Shown: piece by piece, positions 31,883-40,758 of the stretch | Numbering within the stretch: position 1 is the first letter of the stretch | Layout of the letters: each line of letters opens with the position of its first letter | Source of the DNA: Actinoallomurus purpureus | Lineage (GTDB): Bacteria; Actinomycetota; Actinomycetes; Streptosporangiales; Streptosporangiaceae | Reading direction: 5' to 3' | Assembly (NCBI RefSeq): GCF_024055795.1 | Contig: NZ_JAMXMY010000005.1 | Span: forward strand, 186,001-250,000 | DNA: 64,000 bases | Position numbers and translations under genes: made by a program | Notes under the pieces: model-generated | Database searches by the model: none | The model's input: only the letters and a program-made list of their open reading frames with translations | Told to the model about the DNA's origin: nothing

Positions 31883-33160
31883 GTGGAACCCACGACAACA
31901 GTTTCCACGGGCGGGATGTCCGAGAGTGGGCGTGCAGCGGATCCAAGCCGGCGCAACAGTTGGGTGCTGGTGGTGTTCACTGCGGTCACGAATCTGACCG
32001 ACGGTGTCACCAAGGTCGCGCTTCCGCTGGTGGCGACATCGTTGACCACGTCACCGGCGCTGGTGTCCGGTGTGCTGCTGGCCTTCTCATTGCCATGGCT
32101 GCTGGTCGCCCTGCACGTGGGAGTGTTGGTCGACCGCGCCGATCGGCGCAGGCTGCTGTGGCTGGCGAACGGCATACGGATCGCCGCGGTCCTCAGCTTG
32201 TCGATGGGGCTCGCGACGCATGTGGTCGGGCTGCCGATGCTCTACGGGGGAGCCGTGGTCCTTGGCGTCGCCGAGGTGATCGCCTCGACATCGGGGGCCG
32301 CGATGGTCCCCGACGCCGTGGCACCGATTCACCGGCAACGCGTCAATGCCTGGGTGGTCGGGGCGGAGACCCTCTGCAACGAGTTCGTCGGCCCGTTCCT
32401 GGGCGGCCTGCTGGTCGCGGCGAGCGCGTCGATCGCGCTCGGCGCCTCGACCGGCGGCTACCTGATCGCCATGGCCGTTCTGCCCCTGCTGGTGGGCCGG
32501 TTCAAGGTTGTGCGTGCCGCCGGGCCCATTCCTTCGGTGAACAGGCAGGTCGGTGAGGGGCTGCGGTTCTTGTGGCATCAGCGGCTGCTGCGGTTGCTGT
32601 CGCTCTCGGTCTCCGTGCTCGTCACCTGCTGGGCCGCCTGGTTGGCCCTCATGCCGCTGGTCGCGACGGAAAAGTGGGGCTTGAGCCCGACCGGCTACGG
32701 CGCGCTCGTCGGCGCGCTCGGCCTGGGCGGAATCGTCGGGACCCTGGGCGTGGGCACCGCGAACCGGCTGTTCGGGCGCCGCTGGGTGATGTTCGCGAAC
32801 ATCTTCCTGACCTGCTCGATGGTGGCTGTTCCGGCGGTGACCGCGAACGTCTGGGCCGCCGACGCCGGGGCCTTCCTCGGAGGCATGGGTGGCACCCTGT
32901 GGGTCGTCAACTCCCGCGGCATCAGCCAAATGCTGGTCAGCGCGGAGATGATGGGCCGCTACAACTCGGCCGCTCGGCTGTCCAGTTGGGGCCCTATCGC
33001 GCTGGGTGCTCCGCTGGCGGGCGCGCTCGCGCAGTGGCTCGGGTATCGGTTGGCGTTCGGCGTCTTCGCCGTGGCCGCCGCAACGGTCATCATCCCGTTC
33101 CTGCGCACGTTCACCCCCGAGGTTCTCGCCGAAGTCGACGCCGGCATGGCAACGCGCTGA
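31883..33160 (+). CDS. MFS transporter (EntS/MFS_3-like exporter)
   Basis: 425 residues from GTG 31883, 6 nt after GGAGGG. About ten to twelve membrane segments; the loop 2-3 signature appears as GVLVDRADRRRLLWLANGIR, typical of the MFS_3 group with the enterobactin exporter EntS. Likely a drug or metabolite exporter in the cytoplasmic membrane. Single gene under a promoter with a MarR-like operator, so induction by a small ligand is likely. Confidence 0.88.
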   Translation: MEPTTTVSTGGMSESGRAADPSRRNSWVLVVFTAVTNLTDGVTKVALPLVATSLTTSPALVSGVLLAFSLPWLLVALHVGVLVDRADRRRLLWLANGIRIAAVLSLSMGLATHVVGLPMLYGGAVVLGVAEVIASTSGAAMVPDAVAPIHRQRVNAWVVGAETLCNEFVGPFLGGLLVAASASIALGASTGGYLIAMAVLPLLVGRFKVVRAAGPIPSVNRQVGEGLRFLWHQRLLRLLSLSVSVLVTCWAAWLALMPLVATEKWGLSPTGYGALVGALGLGGIVGTLGVGTANRLFGRRWVMFANIFLTCSMVAVPAVTANVWAADAGAFLGGMGGTLWVVNSRGISQMLVSAEMMGRYNSAARLSSWGPIALGAPLAGALAQWLGYRLAFGVFAVAAATVIIPFLRTFTPEVLAEVDAGMATR

Positions 33161-33349
33161 CTGCTCGGTTCGCCTCCGGCCAGGTGAGCCAACACGGGAC
33201 GACTCCAGGCGCCGACGGGTTCGTCGCGGCGCTGTTGCCGTCCGTTCCGCGCACGCTGTTGAATCGTGGGGGATCCAGCTCCTCCCGGATGGTCATGCTT
33301 CCGGCGGCGGCGCTTATCCTCGACCGGACACTCGAACACTGGGGGAGAC

Positions 33350-34294
33350 GTGCCTGACCTGTCGACCTTCGCGGAGGCGGCCATCTCGCCGGCCGAGCTC
33401 CGCGGCTTCCTACGCGGTCTGCCGCCGGTGGACCAGGTGGGGGCGGAGGAGCGGGCCGCGCGGCTGGCGACCCGTTCGATCAAGACGTCGGCGAAGGCGT
33501 ACGCGATCGACCTGGCGATCTCGATGGTGGACCTGACGACGCTGGAGGGCGCGGACACCCCGGGCAAGGTGCGGGCGCTGTGCGCCAAGGCGGCTCACCC
33601 GGATCCGGCCGACGCGAGTGTGCCTAAGGTCGCGGCCGTCTGCGTCTACTCCGACCTCGTCGGCGAGGCGGCCGGTGCTCTCAAGGGCACGGGGGTCGGC
33701 GTCGCGAGCGTCGCGACGGCGTTCCCGTCGGGGCGGGCACCACTCGACGCCAAGCTCGCCGACACCCGCCGGGCGATCGACGACGGCGCCTCCGAGATCG
33801 ACATGGTGATCGACCGGGGCGCGTTCCTGGCAGGCGACTACCAGAAGGTCTACGACGAGATCGTCGCGATCAAGGCCGAGTGCGGCGACGTGCACCTGAA
33901 GGTGATCCTGGAGACCGGCGAGCTGGTCACCTACGACAACGTACGGCGGGCGTCGTGGCTGGCGATGCTGGCCGGCGCGGACTTCATCAAGACGAGCACG
34001 GGCAAGGTGAGTCCGGCCGCGACGTTGCCGGTGACGCTGGTGATGCTGGAGGCCGTGCGCGATTTCCGGGCGCGGACCGGCCGTCAGATCGGCGTGAAGC
34101 CGGCGGGCGGCATCCGTACGACCAAGGACGCGATCAAGTACCTCGTGCTCGTGAACGAGACGGCGGGGCCAGACTGGCTGAGCCCCGACTGGTTCCGGCT
34201 CGGCGCGTCCAGCCTGCTCAACGACCTGCTGATGCAGCGCCGCAAGCTCACGACCGGCGTGTACGGCGGCCCCGACTACTTCACCCTTGACTGA
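33350..34294 (+). CDS. deoC: Deoxyribose-phosphate aldolase
   Basis: 314 residues from GTG after GGGGGAGA. It splits 2-deoxyribose 5-phosphate into glyceraldehyde 3-phosphate and acetaldehyde. TIM-barrel residues are visible: VAAVCVYSDLV, EIDMVIDRG, LKVILETGEL, the Schiff-base Lys in DFIKTSTGK, and the second Lys in GVKPAGGIRT. An aldehyde dehydrogenase follows after 7 nt and could oxidise the acetaldehyde, so this operon probably salvages deoxynucleosides. Confidence 0.96.
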   Translation: MPDLSTFAEAAISPAELRGFLRGLPPVDQVGAEERAARLATRSIKTSAKAYAIDLAISMVDLTTLEGADTPGKVRALCAKAAHPDPADASVPKVAAVCVYSDLVGEAAGALKGTGVGVASVATAFPSGRAPLDAKLADTRRAIDDGASEIDMVIDRGAFLAGDYQKVYDEIVAIKAECGDVHLKVILETGELVTYDNVRRASWLAMLAGADFIKTSTGKVSPAATLPVTLVMLEAVRDFRARTGRQIGVKPAGGIRTTKDAIKYLVLVNETAGPDWLSPDWFRLGASSLLNDLLMQRRKLTTGVYGGPDYFTLD

Positions 34295-34301
34295 GGCAGA
34301 G

Positions 34302-35726
34302 ATGAGTTTCGAGTACGCCCCCGCGCCGGAGTCACGGGCCATCGTCGACATCAAGCCGTCGTACGGCCTGTTCGTCGACGGCGAGTTCGTCGAGGCGAAG
34401 AGGTCCTTCAAGACGATCAATCCGGCGACCGAGGAGGTCCTGGCCGAGGTCGCCGAGGCGAGCGCCGACGACGTGGACCGCGCGGTCGCGGCCGCCCGTC
34501 GCGCGTACGACGCGGTGTGGGGGCCGATGCCGGGGACGGAGCGGGCGAAGTACCTGTTCCGGATCGCACGGCTGATCCAGGAGCGCTCGCGTGAGCTGGC
34601 GGTGCTGGAGTCGATCGACAACGGCAAGCCGATCCGTGAGTCGCGGGACGTCGACCTGCCGCTGGTCGCCGCGCACTTCTTCTACTACGCGGGCTGGGCC
34701 GACAAGCTGGCGTACGCCGGGTTCGGCGCCGACCCGCGGCCGCTGGGCGTCGCCGGGCAGGTCATCCCGTGGAACTTCCCGCTGCTGATGCTCGCGTGGA
34801 AGATCGCGCCCGCCCTGGCATGCGGCAACACCGTCGTCCTGAAGCCCGCGGAGACGACGCCGCTGACCGCGCTCGCGTTCGCCGAGATCTGCGCGCAGGC
34901 CGAGCTGCCGCCCGGCGTCGTGAACATCGTGACCGGTGCCGGCGAGACCGGCCGCGCGCTGGTCGAGCACCCGGGGATCGACAAGGTGGCCTTCACCGGC
35001 TCCACCGAGGTGGGACGGCAGATCGCCCGCTCGGTCGCCGGCACGGACAAGAGGCTCACCCTGGAGCTGGGCGGCAAGGCCGCCAACATCGTGTTCGACG
35101 ACGCGCCGCTGGACCAGGCCGTCGAGGGCATCGTCAACGGGATCTTCTTCAACCAGGGTCACGTCTGCTGCGCGGGGTCGCGGCTGCTGGTCCAGGAGTC
35201 GGTCGCCGAGGAGCTCCTCGACCGGCTGAAGGCGCGGATGGCGACGCTGCGCGTCGGCGACCCCCTCGACAAGAACACCGACGTCGGCGCGATCAACTCC
35301 GCCGCGCAGCTGTCGAAGATCCGCGAACTGTCCGACAGCGGCGAGGCCGAGGGGGCGACCCGCTGGGCGCCCGCGTGCGAGCTGCCGGAGCGCGGGTTCT
35401 GGTTCCCGCCGACCGTGTTCACCGGGGTGGCGGCCTCGCACCGGATCGCCCGCGAGGAGATCTTCGGGCCGGTCCTGTCGGCGCTGACGTTCCGTACACC
35501 GGCCGAGGCGATCGAGAAGGCCAACAACACCCCGTACGGACTGTCGGCGGGGATCTGGACCGACAAGGGATCGCGGATCCTGTGGATGGCCGAGCGGCTG
35601 CGGGCGGGCGTGGTCTGGGCGAACACCTTCAACAAGTTCGACCCCGCCTCCCCGTTCGGCGGGTACAAGGAGTCCGGTTTCGGGCGCGAGGGCGGACGGC
35701 ACGGACTGGAGGCATACCTGCGATGA
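34302..35726 (+). CDS. Aldehyde dehydrogenase family protein, full length
   Basis: 474 residues from ATG 34302 (a TTG at 34287 overlapping the deoC stop is an alternative). NAD(P)-dependent aldehyde oxidation. Seen: GQVIPWNFPLLM for the cofactor fold, AFTGSTEVGRQ, the general-base Glu in LTLELGGK and the catalytic Cys in NQGHVCCAGSR. The C-terminal EEIFGPVL and PFGGYKESG motifs are complete. Operon position after deoC suggests acetaldehyde as substrate. The end overlaps the next gene by 4 nt. Confidence 0.94.
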   Translation: MSFEYAPAPESRAIVDIKPSYGLFVDGEFVEAKRSFKTINPATEEVLAEVAEASADDVDRAVAAARRAYDAVWGPMPGTERAKYLFRIARLIQERSRELAVLESIDNGKPIRESRDVDLPLVAAHFFYYAGWADKLAYAGFGADPRPLGVAGQVIPWNFPLLMLAWKIAPALACGNTVVLKPAETTPLTALAFAEICAQAELPPGVVNIVTGAGETGRALVEHPGIDKVAFTGSTEVGRQIARSVAGTDKRLTLELGGKAANIVFDDAPLDQAVEGIVNGIFFNQGHVCCAGSRLLVQESVAEELLDRLKARMATLRVGDPLDKNTDVGAINSAAQLSKIRELSDSGEAEGATRWAPACELPERGFWFPPTVFTGVAASHRIAREEIFGPVLSALTFRTPAEAIEKANNTPYGLSAGIWTDKGSRILWMAERLRAGVVWANTFNKFDPASPFGGYKESGFGREGGRHGLEAYLR

Positions 35727-36577
35727 GCGAGCGATTGAGTGTTCGCAAGACCTACAAGCTGTTCATCGGGGGCGCGTTCCCCCGCTCGGAGTCCGGCAGG
35801 ACCGTGATCGTGAACGATGCCAAGGGAAGGCTCCTGGCCAACGCCGCGCGCGCCTCGCGCAAGGATGTCCGCGACGCGGTGGTGGCCGCCCGCAAGGCCC
35901 AGTCCGGCTGGGCGGCGCGCACGGGCTACAACCGGGGGCAGATCCTCTACCGGATCGCCGAGATGCTGGAGGGGCGCCGCGGCCAGTTCGTCGAGGAGTT
36001 GCGGGACACCGGCCTCGGCAAGGCGGCGGCCGCCGCCGAGGTGGACGCCGCGATCGACCGGTGGGTCTGGTACGCCGGGTGGGCCGACAAGATCGCCCAG
36101 GTGACGGGGTCGGCCAACGCCGTCTCCGGACCGTTCTTCAACTTCTCCACGCCCGAGCCCACCGGCGTGGTCGGGGTCGTCGCGCCGGACTCGCCGCTGC
36201 TCGGGCTCGTGTCGGTGATCGCGCCGGTGATCGTGACCGGTAACACGGCCGTCGTCGTCGCCTCGGAGCCCGGACCACTCCCGGCGATCACCCTCGCCGA
36301 GGTCCTCGCCACCTCCGACGTGCCGGGCGGCGTCGTCAACCTTCTCACCGGGCACCGCGCCGAGCTGGCCCCCTGGCTCGCCTCCCACCAGGACGTCAAC
36401 GCGATCGACCTGGCCGGCGCGCCGGACGACCTAGCGGCCGACTGCGCGCGGGCGGCGGCGGACAACCTCAAGCGGGTGCGCCGCCCGGCCGCCGGCGACT
36501 GGACCGCCGATCCCGGTACGGCCCGGATGACCGCGTTCCTGGAGACCAAGACCGTCTGGCACCCCGTCGGCGTCTGA
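35723..36577 (+). CDS. Truncated aldehyde dehydrogenase-like protein without catalytic half
   Basis: 284 residues, starting with ATGA overlap on the full-length enzyme. It aligns with the N-terminal cofactor-binding part of aldehyde dehydrogenases (KLFIGGAFPRSESGRT, GWAARTGYNRGQILYRIAEM, VVGVVAPDSPLLGL) but has no LELGGK, no catalytic Cys and no C-terminal domain. I recall deoC followed by a full and a short ALDH in other actinomycetes, so the short form is probably a real gene, perhaps a partner of the active subunit, and not a recent break. Confidence 0.85.
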   Translation: MSERLSVRKTYKLFIGGAFPRSESGRTVIVNDAKGRLLANAARASRKDVRDAVVAARKAQSGWAARTGYNRGQILYRIAEMLEGRRGQFVEELRDTGLGKAAAAAEVDAAIDRWVWYAGWADKIAQVTGSANAVSGPFFNFSTPEPTGVVGVVAPDSPLLGLVSVIAPVIVTGNTAVVVASEPGPLPAITLAEVLATSDVPGGVVNLLTGHRAELAPWLASHQDVNAIDLAGAPDDLAADCARAAADNLKRVRRPAAGDWTADPGTARMTAFLETKTVWHPVGV

Positions 36578-36615
36578 CCCCGCGGGATCTCGGCGGTACG
36601 GCCGGTGAAACGGAG

Positions 36616-36651
36616 ATGGTGCCCGCGGCGCGGCTGCGCTGCGGGCACCAT
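36616..36651. terminator. Bidirectional terminator, 16-bp stem
   Basis: ATGGTGCCCGCGGCGC pairs with GCGCTGCGGGCACCAT (one G-U) around GGCT, between the deoC operon and the convergent radical SAM gene. Confidence 0.85.
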
Positions 36652-36659
36652 CGGTTCGG

Positions 36660-37769
36660 CTAGCTCAGCGTGTCAGCGCGGCGGCGTTCCCGCCGCATCA
36701 CCTCCGCGCAGAGCTCGGACTCGACGAACTCGTCGACGGTCATGGTGAGGTCCATCCGCTGGATGCACACGCCCACCATGTACGGCCCGCCGACGGCCTT
36801 GTACAGACGAAGGCCGTAGTAGCCCTCGTCGCACCCGCCGCCGTTCCACGGCGCGAGCGGGCACTTCCCACAGGTCTCCGGCAGGAAGACCGGCCGGATC
36901 TGCTTGAGCCCCACCGTGCCGCCGTCCGGCAGGGCGTACGTGACCTTGTACCCGCCCGAGACGTTCCAGGCGTCGACCCGCTCGACGGGCGTGGCCCCGA
37001 GCGAGTCGAGGAGGGTCCAGATCGCGTTCGCGCTCGCCGGCTCGGCGATGGAGCGAAGGAGCCGGATCTCGACCCGGCGCCCGTACTTCTCGATGAGATG
37101 CCGTACCCGCTCGATGTGGGACTCGTCGGGCACGACGATGTTCGCGCTGACCTTGAGATCGCTCTCCAAGGCTGCCTCGATCGACCGCTGCAGCGCGACG
37201 ATCTTCTTCTCGGCCAGCTTCAGGCGCCCGAACTTCTCCGCCTGCACCTCGGCCAGTTCCTCCGCCGTGGTGCCGAATATGGAGAAGTTCACCTTCCGCA
37301 GGCCCGCGCGGGCGGCCTTCGGCAGGGCCAGCGCGCCGTTCTCACCGTTGCTGGTGACGCCGATGTTGCGGTAGCCCGCGCCGTTGGCGAGGGCGATCAG
37401 CTCGTGGAGCTGAGGGTGCAACGTCGGTTCGCCACCGGTGCCGTGCATCTCGGTGAGACCGCACTTGTCGCGGAGAAGCGTGATCACACGCACGAACTCC
37501 TCGTCGGGCCGCATGCGGTCCGCGAGGAAGTCCACCCCGTTCTTCTCCGCGTAGATCGACACCCGCTGGCTCTGGTTGCCCGGGCCTGCCGTGATCGGCG
37601 TTCCGGGAACCTGGTCAGAGGTCACCGGAGTGCCCTCGTTGTGGCAGAACACGCACGTGAAACCGCACGTGTCCAGGAACTTGGGCCGGAGGCCCGGGTC
37701 GAACACCCACCGGATCGGCAGGGCCTCTTCGGCCAGGGCCAGAGGATGGCGGGATTCCCCCTTGGACAT
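36660..37769 (-). CDS. Radical SAM protein with extra C-terminal cysteine cluster
   Basis: 369 residues from ATG 37769, 8 nt after GAGGAG. The radical SAM motif Cx3Cx2C is in CGFTCVFC (residues 35-42), followed by GTGGEPTLHP for SAM binding. A second cysteine group near the end (CGKCPLAPWNGGGC and GVCIQRMD) suggests an auxiliary 4Fe-4S cluster, as in MoaA-like and SPASM-type enzymes. It is a single gene with no maturation peptide or pathway partner close by, so the reaction is unknown. Confidence 0.88.
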   Translation of the reverse strand: MSKGESRHPLALAEEALPIRWVFDPGLRPKFLDTCGFTCVFCHNEGTPVTSDQVPGTPITAGPGNQSQRVSIYAEKNGVDFLADRMRPDEEFVRVITLLRDKCGLTEMHGTGGEPTLHPQLHELIALANGAGYRNIGVTSNGENGALALPKAARAGLRKVNFSIFGTTAEELAEVQAEKFGRLKLAEKKIVALQRSIEAALESDLKVSANIVVPDESHIERVRHLIEKYGRRVEIRLLRSIAEPASANAIWTLLDSLGATPVERVDAWNVSGGYKVTYALPDGGTVGLKQIRPVFLPETCGKCPLAPWNGGGCDEGYYGLRLYKAVGGPYMVGVCIQRMDLTMTVDEFVESELCAEVMRRERRRADTLS

Positions 37770-38067
37770 GCATGACTCCTCATGCCGTGGCGCACGCAAG
37801 TCCCGGGTGGTCAGCCCGGCTCCCGTGCGCCCTTGAATGGGACGCAACACCCGAGAGCCGGGCGGCTCTTAGTTGTTGTACTTGTGTGACGCACGTGCCC
37901 TGGGAGCGGTTCCGGGTAAGCTCCGCGTTGTGTAAGCCTCTCCGCGAAGCGGCGGGTTGGTCACCTGTCGGCAGGGGCGCACGGGTCGGCGGGACGGCCT
38001 CGCCTACGGGACTGAATGGGACCCCGGAGGCCGGCCCGCCGCGTCCCGTTCTGGCCGGGGCTCGGGC
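37770..38067. other. 298-nt intergenic region
   Basis: Separates two leftward genes. It carries the ribosome site of the radical SAM gene and a short lower-GC patch near 37875 that may hold its promoter. No gene or clear terminator is seen. Confidence 0.5.
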
Positions 38068-39069
38068 TCAGAGGTCGCCGCGCAACGCGGTCGCGGCCTG
38101 AAGGACCGCGGACCATTCGGCGGGGGTCGGATCGATCGGGCTCTGGGCGGTGAACAGGGGGTTCAGCTCCACCGTCAGGTTCGGGCCGACGTGGCCCGGG
38201 CGACGGCCGGCCGGCTCGAGCAGGGCGGGCACGGGATCGTGGCCGCAGCGCCGCGCCATTGCCGTCAGCAGTTCGTCGAGGCCGGCGACCAGGTCGAGCG
38301 GCGGGAACGTCACCGCGTCGGCGCAGCGGCGCATCTGCTCCTCGTACTGATCGTCCCGGAACCGCACCCGCCAGCCCGGCCACAGCTCCGCCAGGACCGG
38401 CTGCAGACCGGGTACGGCCGCGGCCGTCCATACGTCGGCGGTACGCGTACGGACGTCCACGTGCAGGCCGCTTCCGGGCACCGCGGGGAGCCTGAGCCGC
38501 GCCAGGCCGCCTTCGGGCAGCCGGTGGAGGAGCTCCGGCCCCTGCCAGGCGCTGTGCGCGTCGGCACGGGCGAACGGATAGGCGGTGAGGACGCCGGTCT
38601 CATCGCGGAGGGTCACCAGGTGCGCGACCCGGTCCTCTTCGCCGCCGGGCAGCAGGCCCTCCGGCATGGTGCGTTCGCCACCGAGATCGCGCCGGACGGC
38701 CGCGCGGCCGAGGCCGGCGTGGTCGGCCACGTCGCCGAGGCCGTCGTACGCCCACCGGACGTCCCATCCCGGCCAGGTCAGCGCGAGCAGCCGCAGGAAG
38801 GCGCGCCGGGCCGGTATCTCCCGCATCAGGTCATCGCCGAAGAAGACGAGCCGGCGGGCACGGTGGTCGATGGTGGCGCCCCCTTCGGCCGAGGCCTCCT
38901 CCAGCCATTCGTCATCCCGCTCCTCGCAGACGCGCTGAGCGGTGACGTACCGGGTCGCCGACCGCGGGCCGGCGATCAGGACGTCGCCGATCGTGTCCGC
39001 GGCCCAGTGGTCGTAGTACAGCCGCCGGCCTGTGGCGTCGACCAGGATGAAGTTCGCAGGGTGCCCCAT
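38068..39069 (-). CDS. Conserved actinobacterial protein of unknown function
   Basis: 333 residues from ATG 39069, 8 nt after AGCAGGA; an ATG 9 nt earlier is possible. It opens with GHPANFILVDATGRRLYYDHWA and has repeated W-x-G-W segments (ALTWPGWDVRWAYDG, AELWPGWRVRF). Related proteins occur in other actinomycetes to my knowledge, without a function. No signal peptide, membrane segment or catalytic motif is seen. Confidence 0.75.
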   Translation of the reverse strand: MGHPANFILVDATGRRLYYDHWAADTIGDVLIAGPRSATRYVTAQRVCEERDDEWLEEASAEGGATIDHRARRLVFFGDDLMREIPARRAFLRLLALTWPGWDVRWAYDGLGDVADHAGLGRAAVRRDLGGERTMPEGLLPGGEEDRVAHLVTLRDETGVLTAYPFARADAHSAWQGPELLHRLPEGGLARLRLPAVPGSGLHVDVRTRTADVWTAAAVPGLQPVLAELWPGWRVRFRDDQYEEQMRRCADAVTFPPLDLVAGLDELLTAMARRCGHDPVPALLEPAGRRPGHVGPNLTVELNPLFTAQSPIDPTPAEWSAVLQAATALRGDL

Positions 39070-39147
39070 GTGCTTCATCCTGCTCGGGTCGGGACGTCTC
39101 CACCAGGGATTTCTGAGTGTGCCGTTCCGTCGAGCCAGGCGTGCGCG

Positions 39148-39726
39148 TCAGTTGTGCTGCCAGCGGTCCCTGGCGGTCGGTTCGAAGGGGTCGTCCGGGT
39201 CCTCGTCCGCCGAGGCGATGGTCTCCCAGAAGGCGGCGTGGGCCTGCTCGTGCAGGATCCCGTAGGACAGCATGCGCTCGCGGGAGACGGTGCCGGTGTC
39301 CGCGGGGTCGAGTTCGGCGCGCCGCTGCTCGTAGAGCTCCATCAGTTCCCGGTGCTGCCGTGCCTGGGTCCGCGCGAGACGCGCGAGGTCGTCGGGGTCG
39401 CCGAGGTCGGCGAAGGCGAGCCTGAGCTGGGCGGGGTCGCGGAACTCCGCATGAGGGACCTCTGGAGTCGCCAGCCATTCCCGTAGCGCCTTCTCGCCCG
39501 CCGGCGTGAGGTGGAAGAAGCGGCGGCGCCGCCCGCCCTCCTCGGTCTCCTCGGTCAGCAGGCCCATCTCCGCCAGCCGGGGCGGGTCGCGGTACAGCTG
39601 CGCGTGCGGGATCGGCCAAAAAGGGGCGATGCTCTCCTCGACGCGCGCCTTCAGCTCGTACGGGGTCATCGGGCCGTGGCGGGCGATCAGCCCGAGCACG
39701 ACGTACGCCGACATGCTCAACTCCAC
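39148..39726 (-). CDS. PadR family transcriptional regulator
   Basis: 192 residues from GTG 39726 after GGGAGG; ATG 39714 is an alternative. N-terminal winged helix of the PadR type (AYVVLGLIARHGPMTPYELK, PFWPIPHAQLYRDPPRLAEMGLL) and a C-terminal helical dimerisation part. PadR proteins repress neighbouring genes until a phenolic or drug ligand binds. It is divergent from the esterase at 39812 with an 85-nt spacer holding a palindrome. Confidence 0.92.
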   Translation of the reverse strand: MELSMSAYVVLGLIARHGPMTPYELKARVEESIAPFWPIPHAQLYRDPPRLAEMGLLTEETEEGGRRRRFFHLTPAGEKALREWLATPEVPHAEFRDPAQLRLAFADLGDPDDLARLARTQARQHRELMELYEQRRAELDPADTGTVSRERMLSYGILHEQAHAAFWETIASADEDPDDPFEPTARDRWQHN

Positions 39727-39772
39727 GCGCACCTCCCGTTGACACCGCCTCGCCGAGACCATACTTTCATCC

Positions 39773-39791
39773 CATTGAGACCGTATCAATG
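39773..39791. promoter_or_regulatory. Palindrome between padR and esterase genes
   Basis: CATTGA and TCAATG arms with a 7-nt centre lie 21 nt before the esterase start. ATAC (39761) and GTAT (39783) half-sites flank it. Probable PadR operator (inference). Confidence 0.45.
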
Positions 39792-39811
39792 AGACTATCG
39801 GTGGAGAGCTC

Positions 39812-40750
39812 ATGTACGTCCATCCCGAACTGGCCGACATCTTCGCCGCGCTCCCGGAGCGCCCGGCCGACCCCTACGCCGACATCGAGGCGACACGCGC
39901 CCACTTCCGCGCGCTGATGGCCCCGCGGATGGGCCCGGACCCCCGCGTCACGGTGGAGGGCACGGCCATCGAAGGACCGGACGGCAACGCGATCGAGCTG
40001 CAGGTCATCCGGCCGGCCGACGCCGCCGAGGGTGAGGTGTTGCCGGGTGTCGTCTACATCCACGGCGGCGGCTTCGCCTACGGCGAACTGGACGGCCCGA
40101 GCCCGATGGCGCGCGACGCCTGCGCCGGGGCCCGCGCCGTCGTCGTCGACGTGCACTACCGGCTCGCGCCGGAGCACCGCTTTCCCGCCGGGGTCGAGGA
40201 CTGCTACGCGGCGCTGTGCTGGATGGCGGACCGCGCCGCCGCACTCGGCGTCGATCCGGACCGGATCGCCGTCGCCGGTGCGTCGGCGGGCGGGGCCCTG
40301 AGCGCCGCGATGACTCTCATGGCACGGGACCGGCAGGGGCCCTCGATCGCCTACCAGTGCCTGCTCATCCCGTGTCTCGACGACCGGGGCGAGACCGTCT
40401 CCTTCCGGAGCCTCACCGACCGGAGGATCACCAACGGCCCGAGCGTCGCCCGCACCTGGGACAACTATCTCGGCCCGGGTCGCGGGGAGGCGTCGCCGTA
40501 CGCCGCGCCGGCCCGTGCGGAGGACCTGCGCGGTCTCCCGCCCGCGTACGTCCTCACCTGCGGGATGGACCCCCTCCGCGACGAGGGCGTCGACTACGCC
40601 CGGCGGCTCATCGAGGCCGACGTGCCGGTGGAGCTTCACCACGTGCCGGGCGCCTGGCACTTCTTCGAGGGGTTCGCGCCCGAGAGCGCGATCGCCGAGG
40701 CGACGACCGCGCACTGGCTCCGGGCGCTGCGCACCGCCCTGCACCCCTGA
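39812..40750 (+). CDS. Alpha/beta hydrolase, HSL-type esterase
   Basis: 312 residues. The oxyanion motif HGGGF is at residues 84-88 and the nucleophile Ser158 lies in GASAGG; the late Asp (CGMDPLRDEG) and His (PGAWHFFEG) complete the triad. This is the hormone-sensitive-lipase class of carboxylesterases, which act on small acyl esters. Divergent from PadR, its likely repressor. Confidence 0.93.
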   Translation: MYVHPELADIFAALPERPADPYADIEATRAHFRALMAPRMGPDPRVTVEGTAIEGPDGNAIELQVIRPADAAEGEVLPGVVYIHGGGFAYGELDGPSPMARDACAGARAVVVDVHYRLAPEHRFPAGVEDCYAALCWMADRAAALGVDPDRIAVAGASAGGALSAAMTLMARDRQGPSIAYQCLLIPCLDDRGETVSFRSLTDRRITNGPSVARTWDNYLGPGRGEASPYAAPARAEDLRGLPPAYVLTCGMDPLRDEGVDYARRLIEADVPVELHHVPGAWHFFEGFAPESAIAEATTAHWLRALRTALHP

Positions 40751-40758
40751 CCGGAGGC

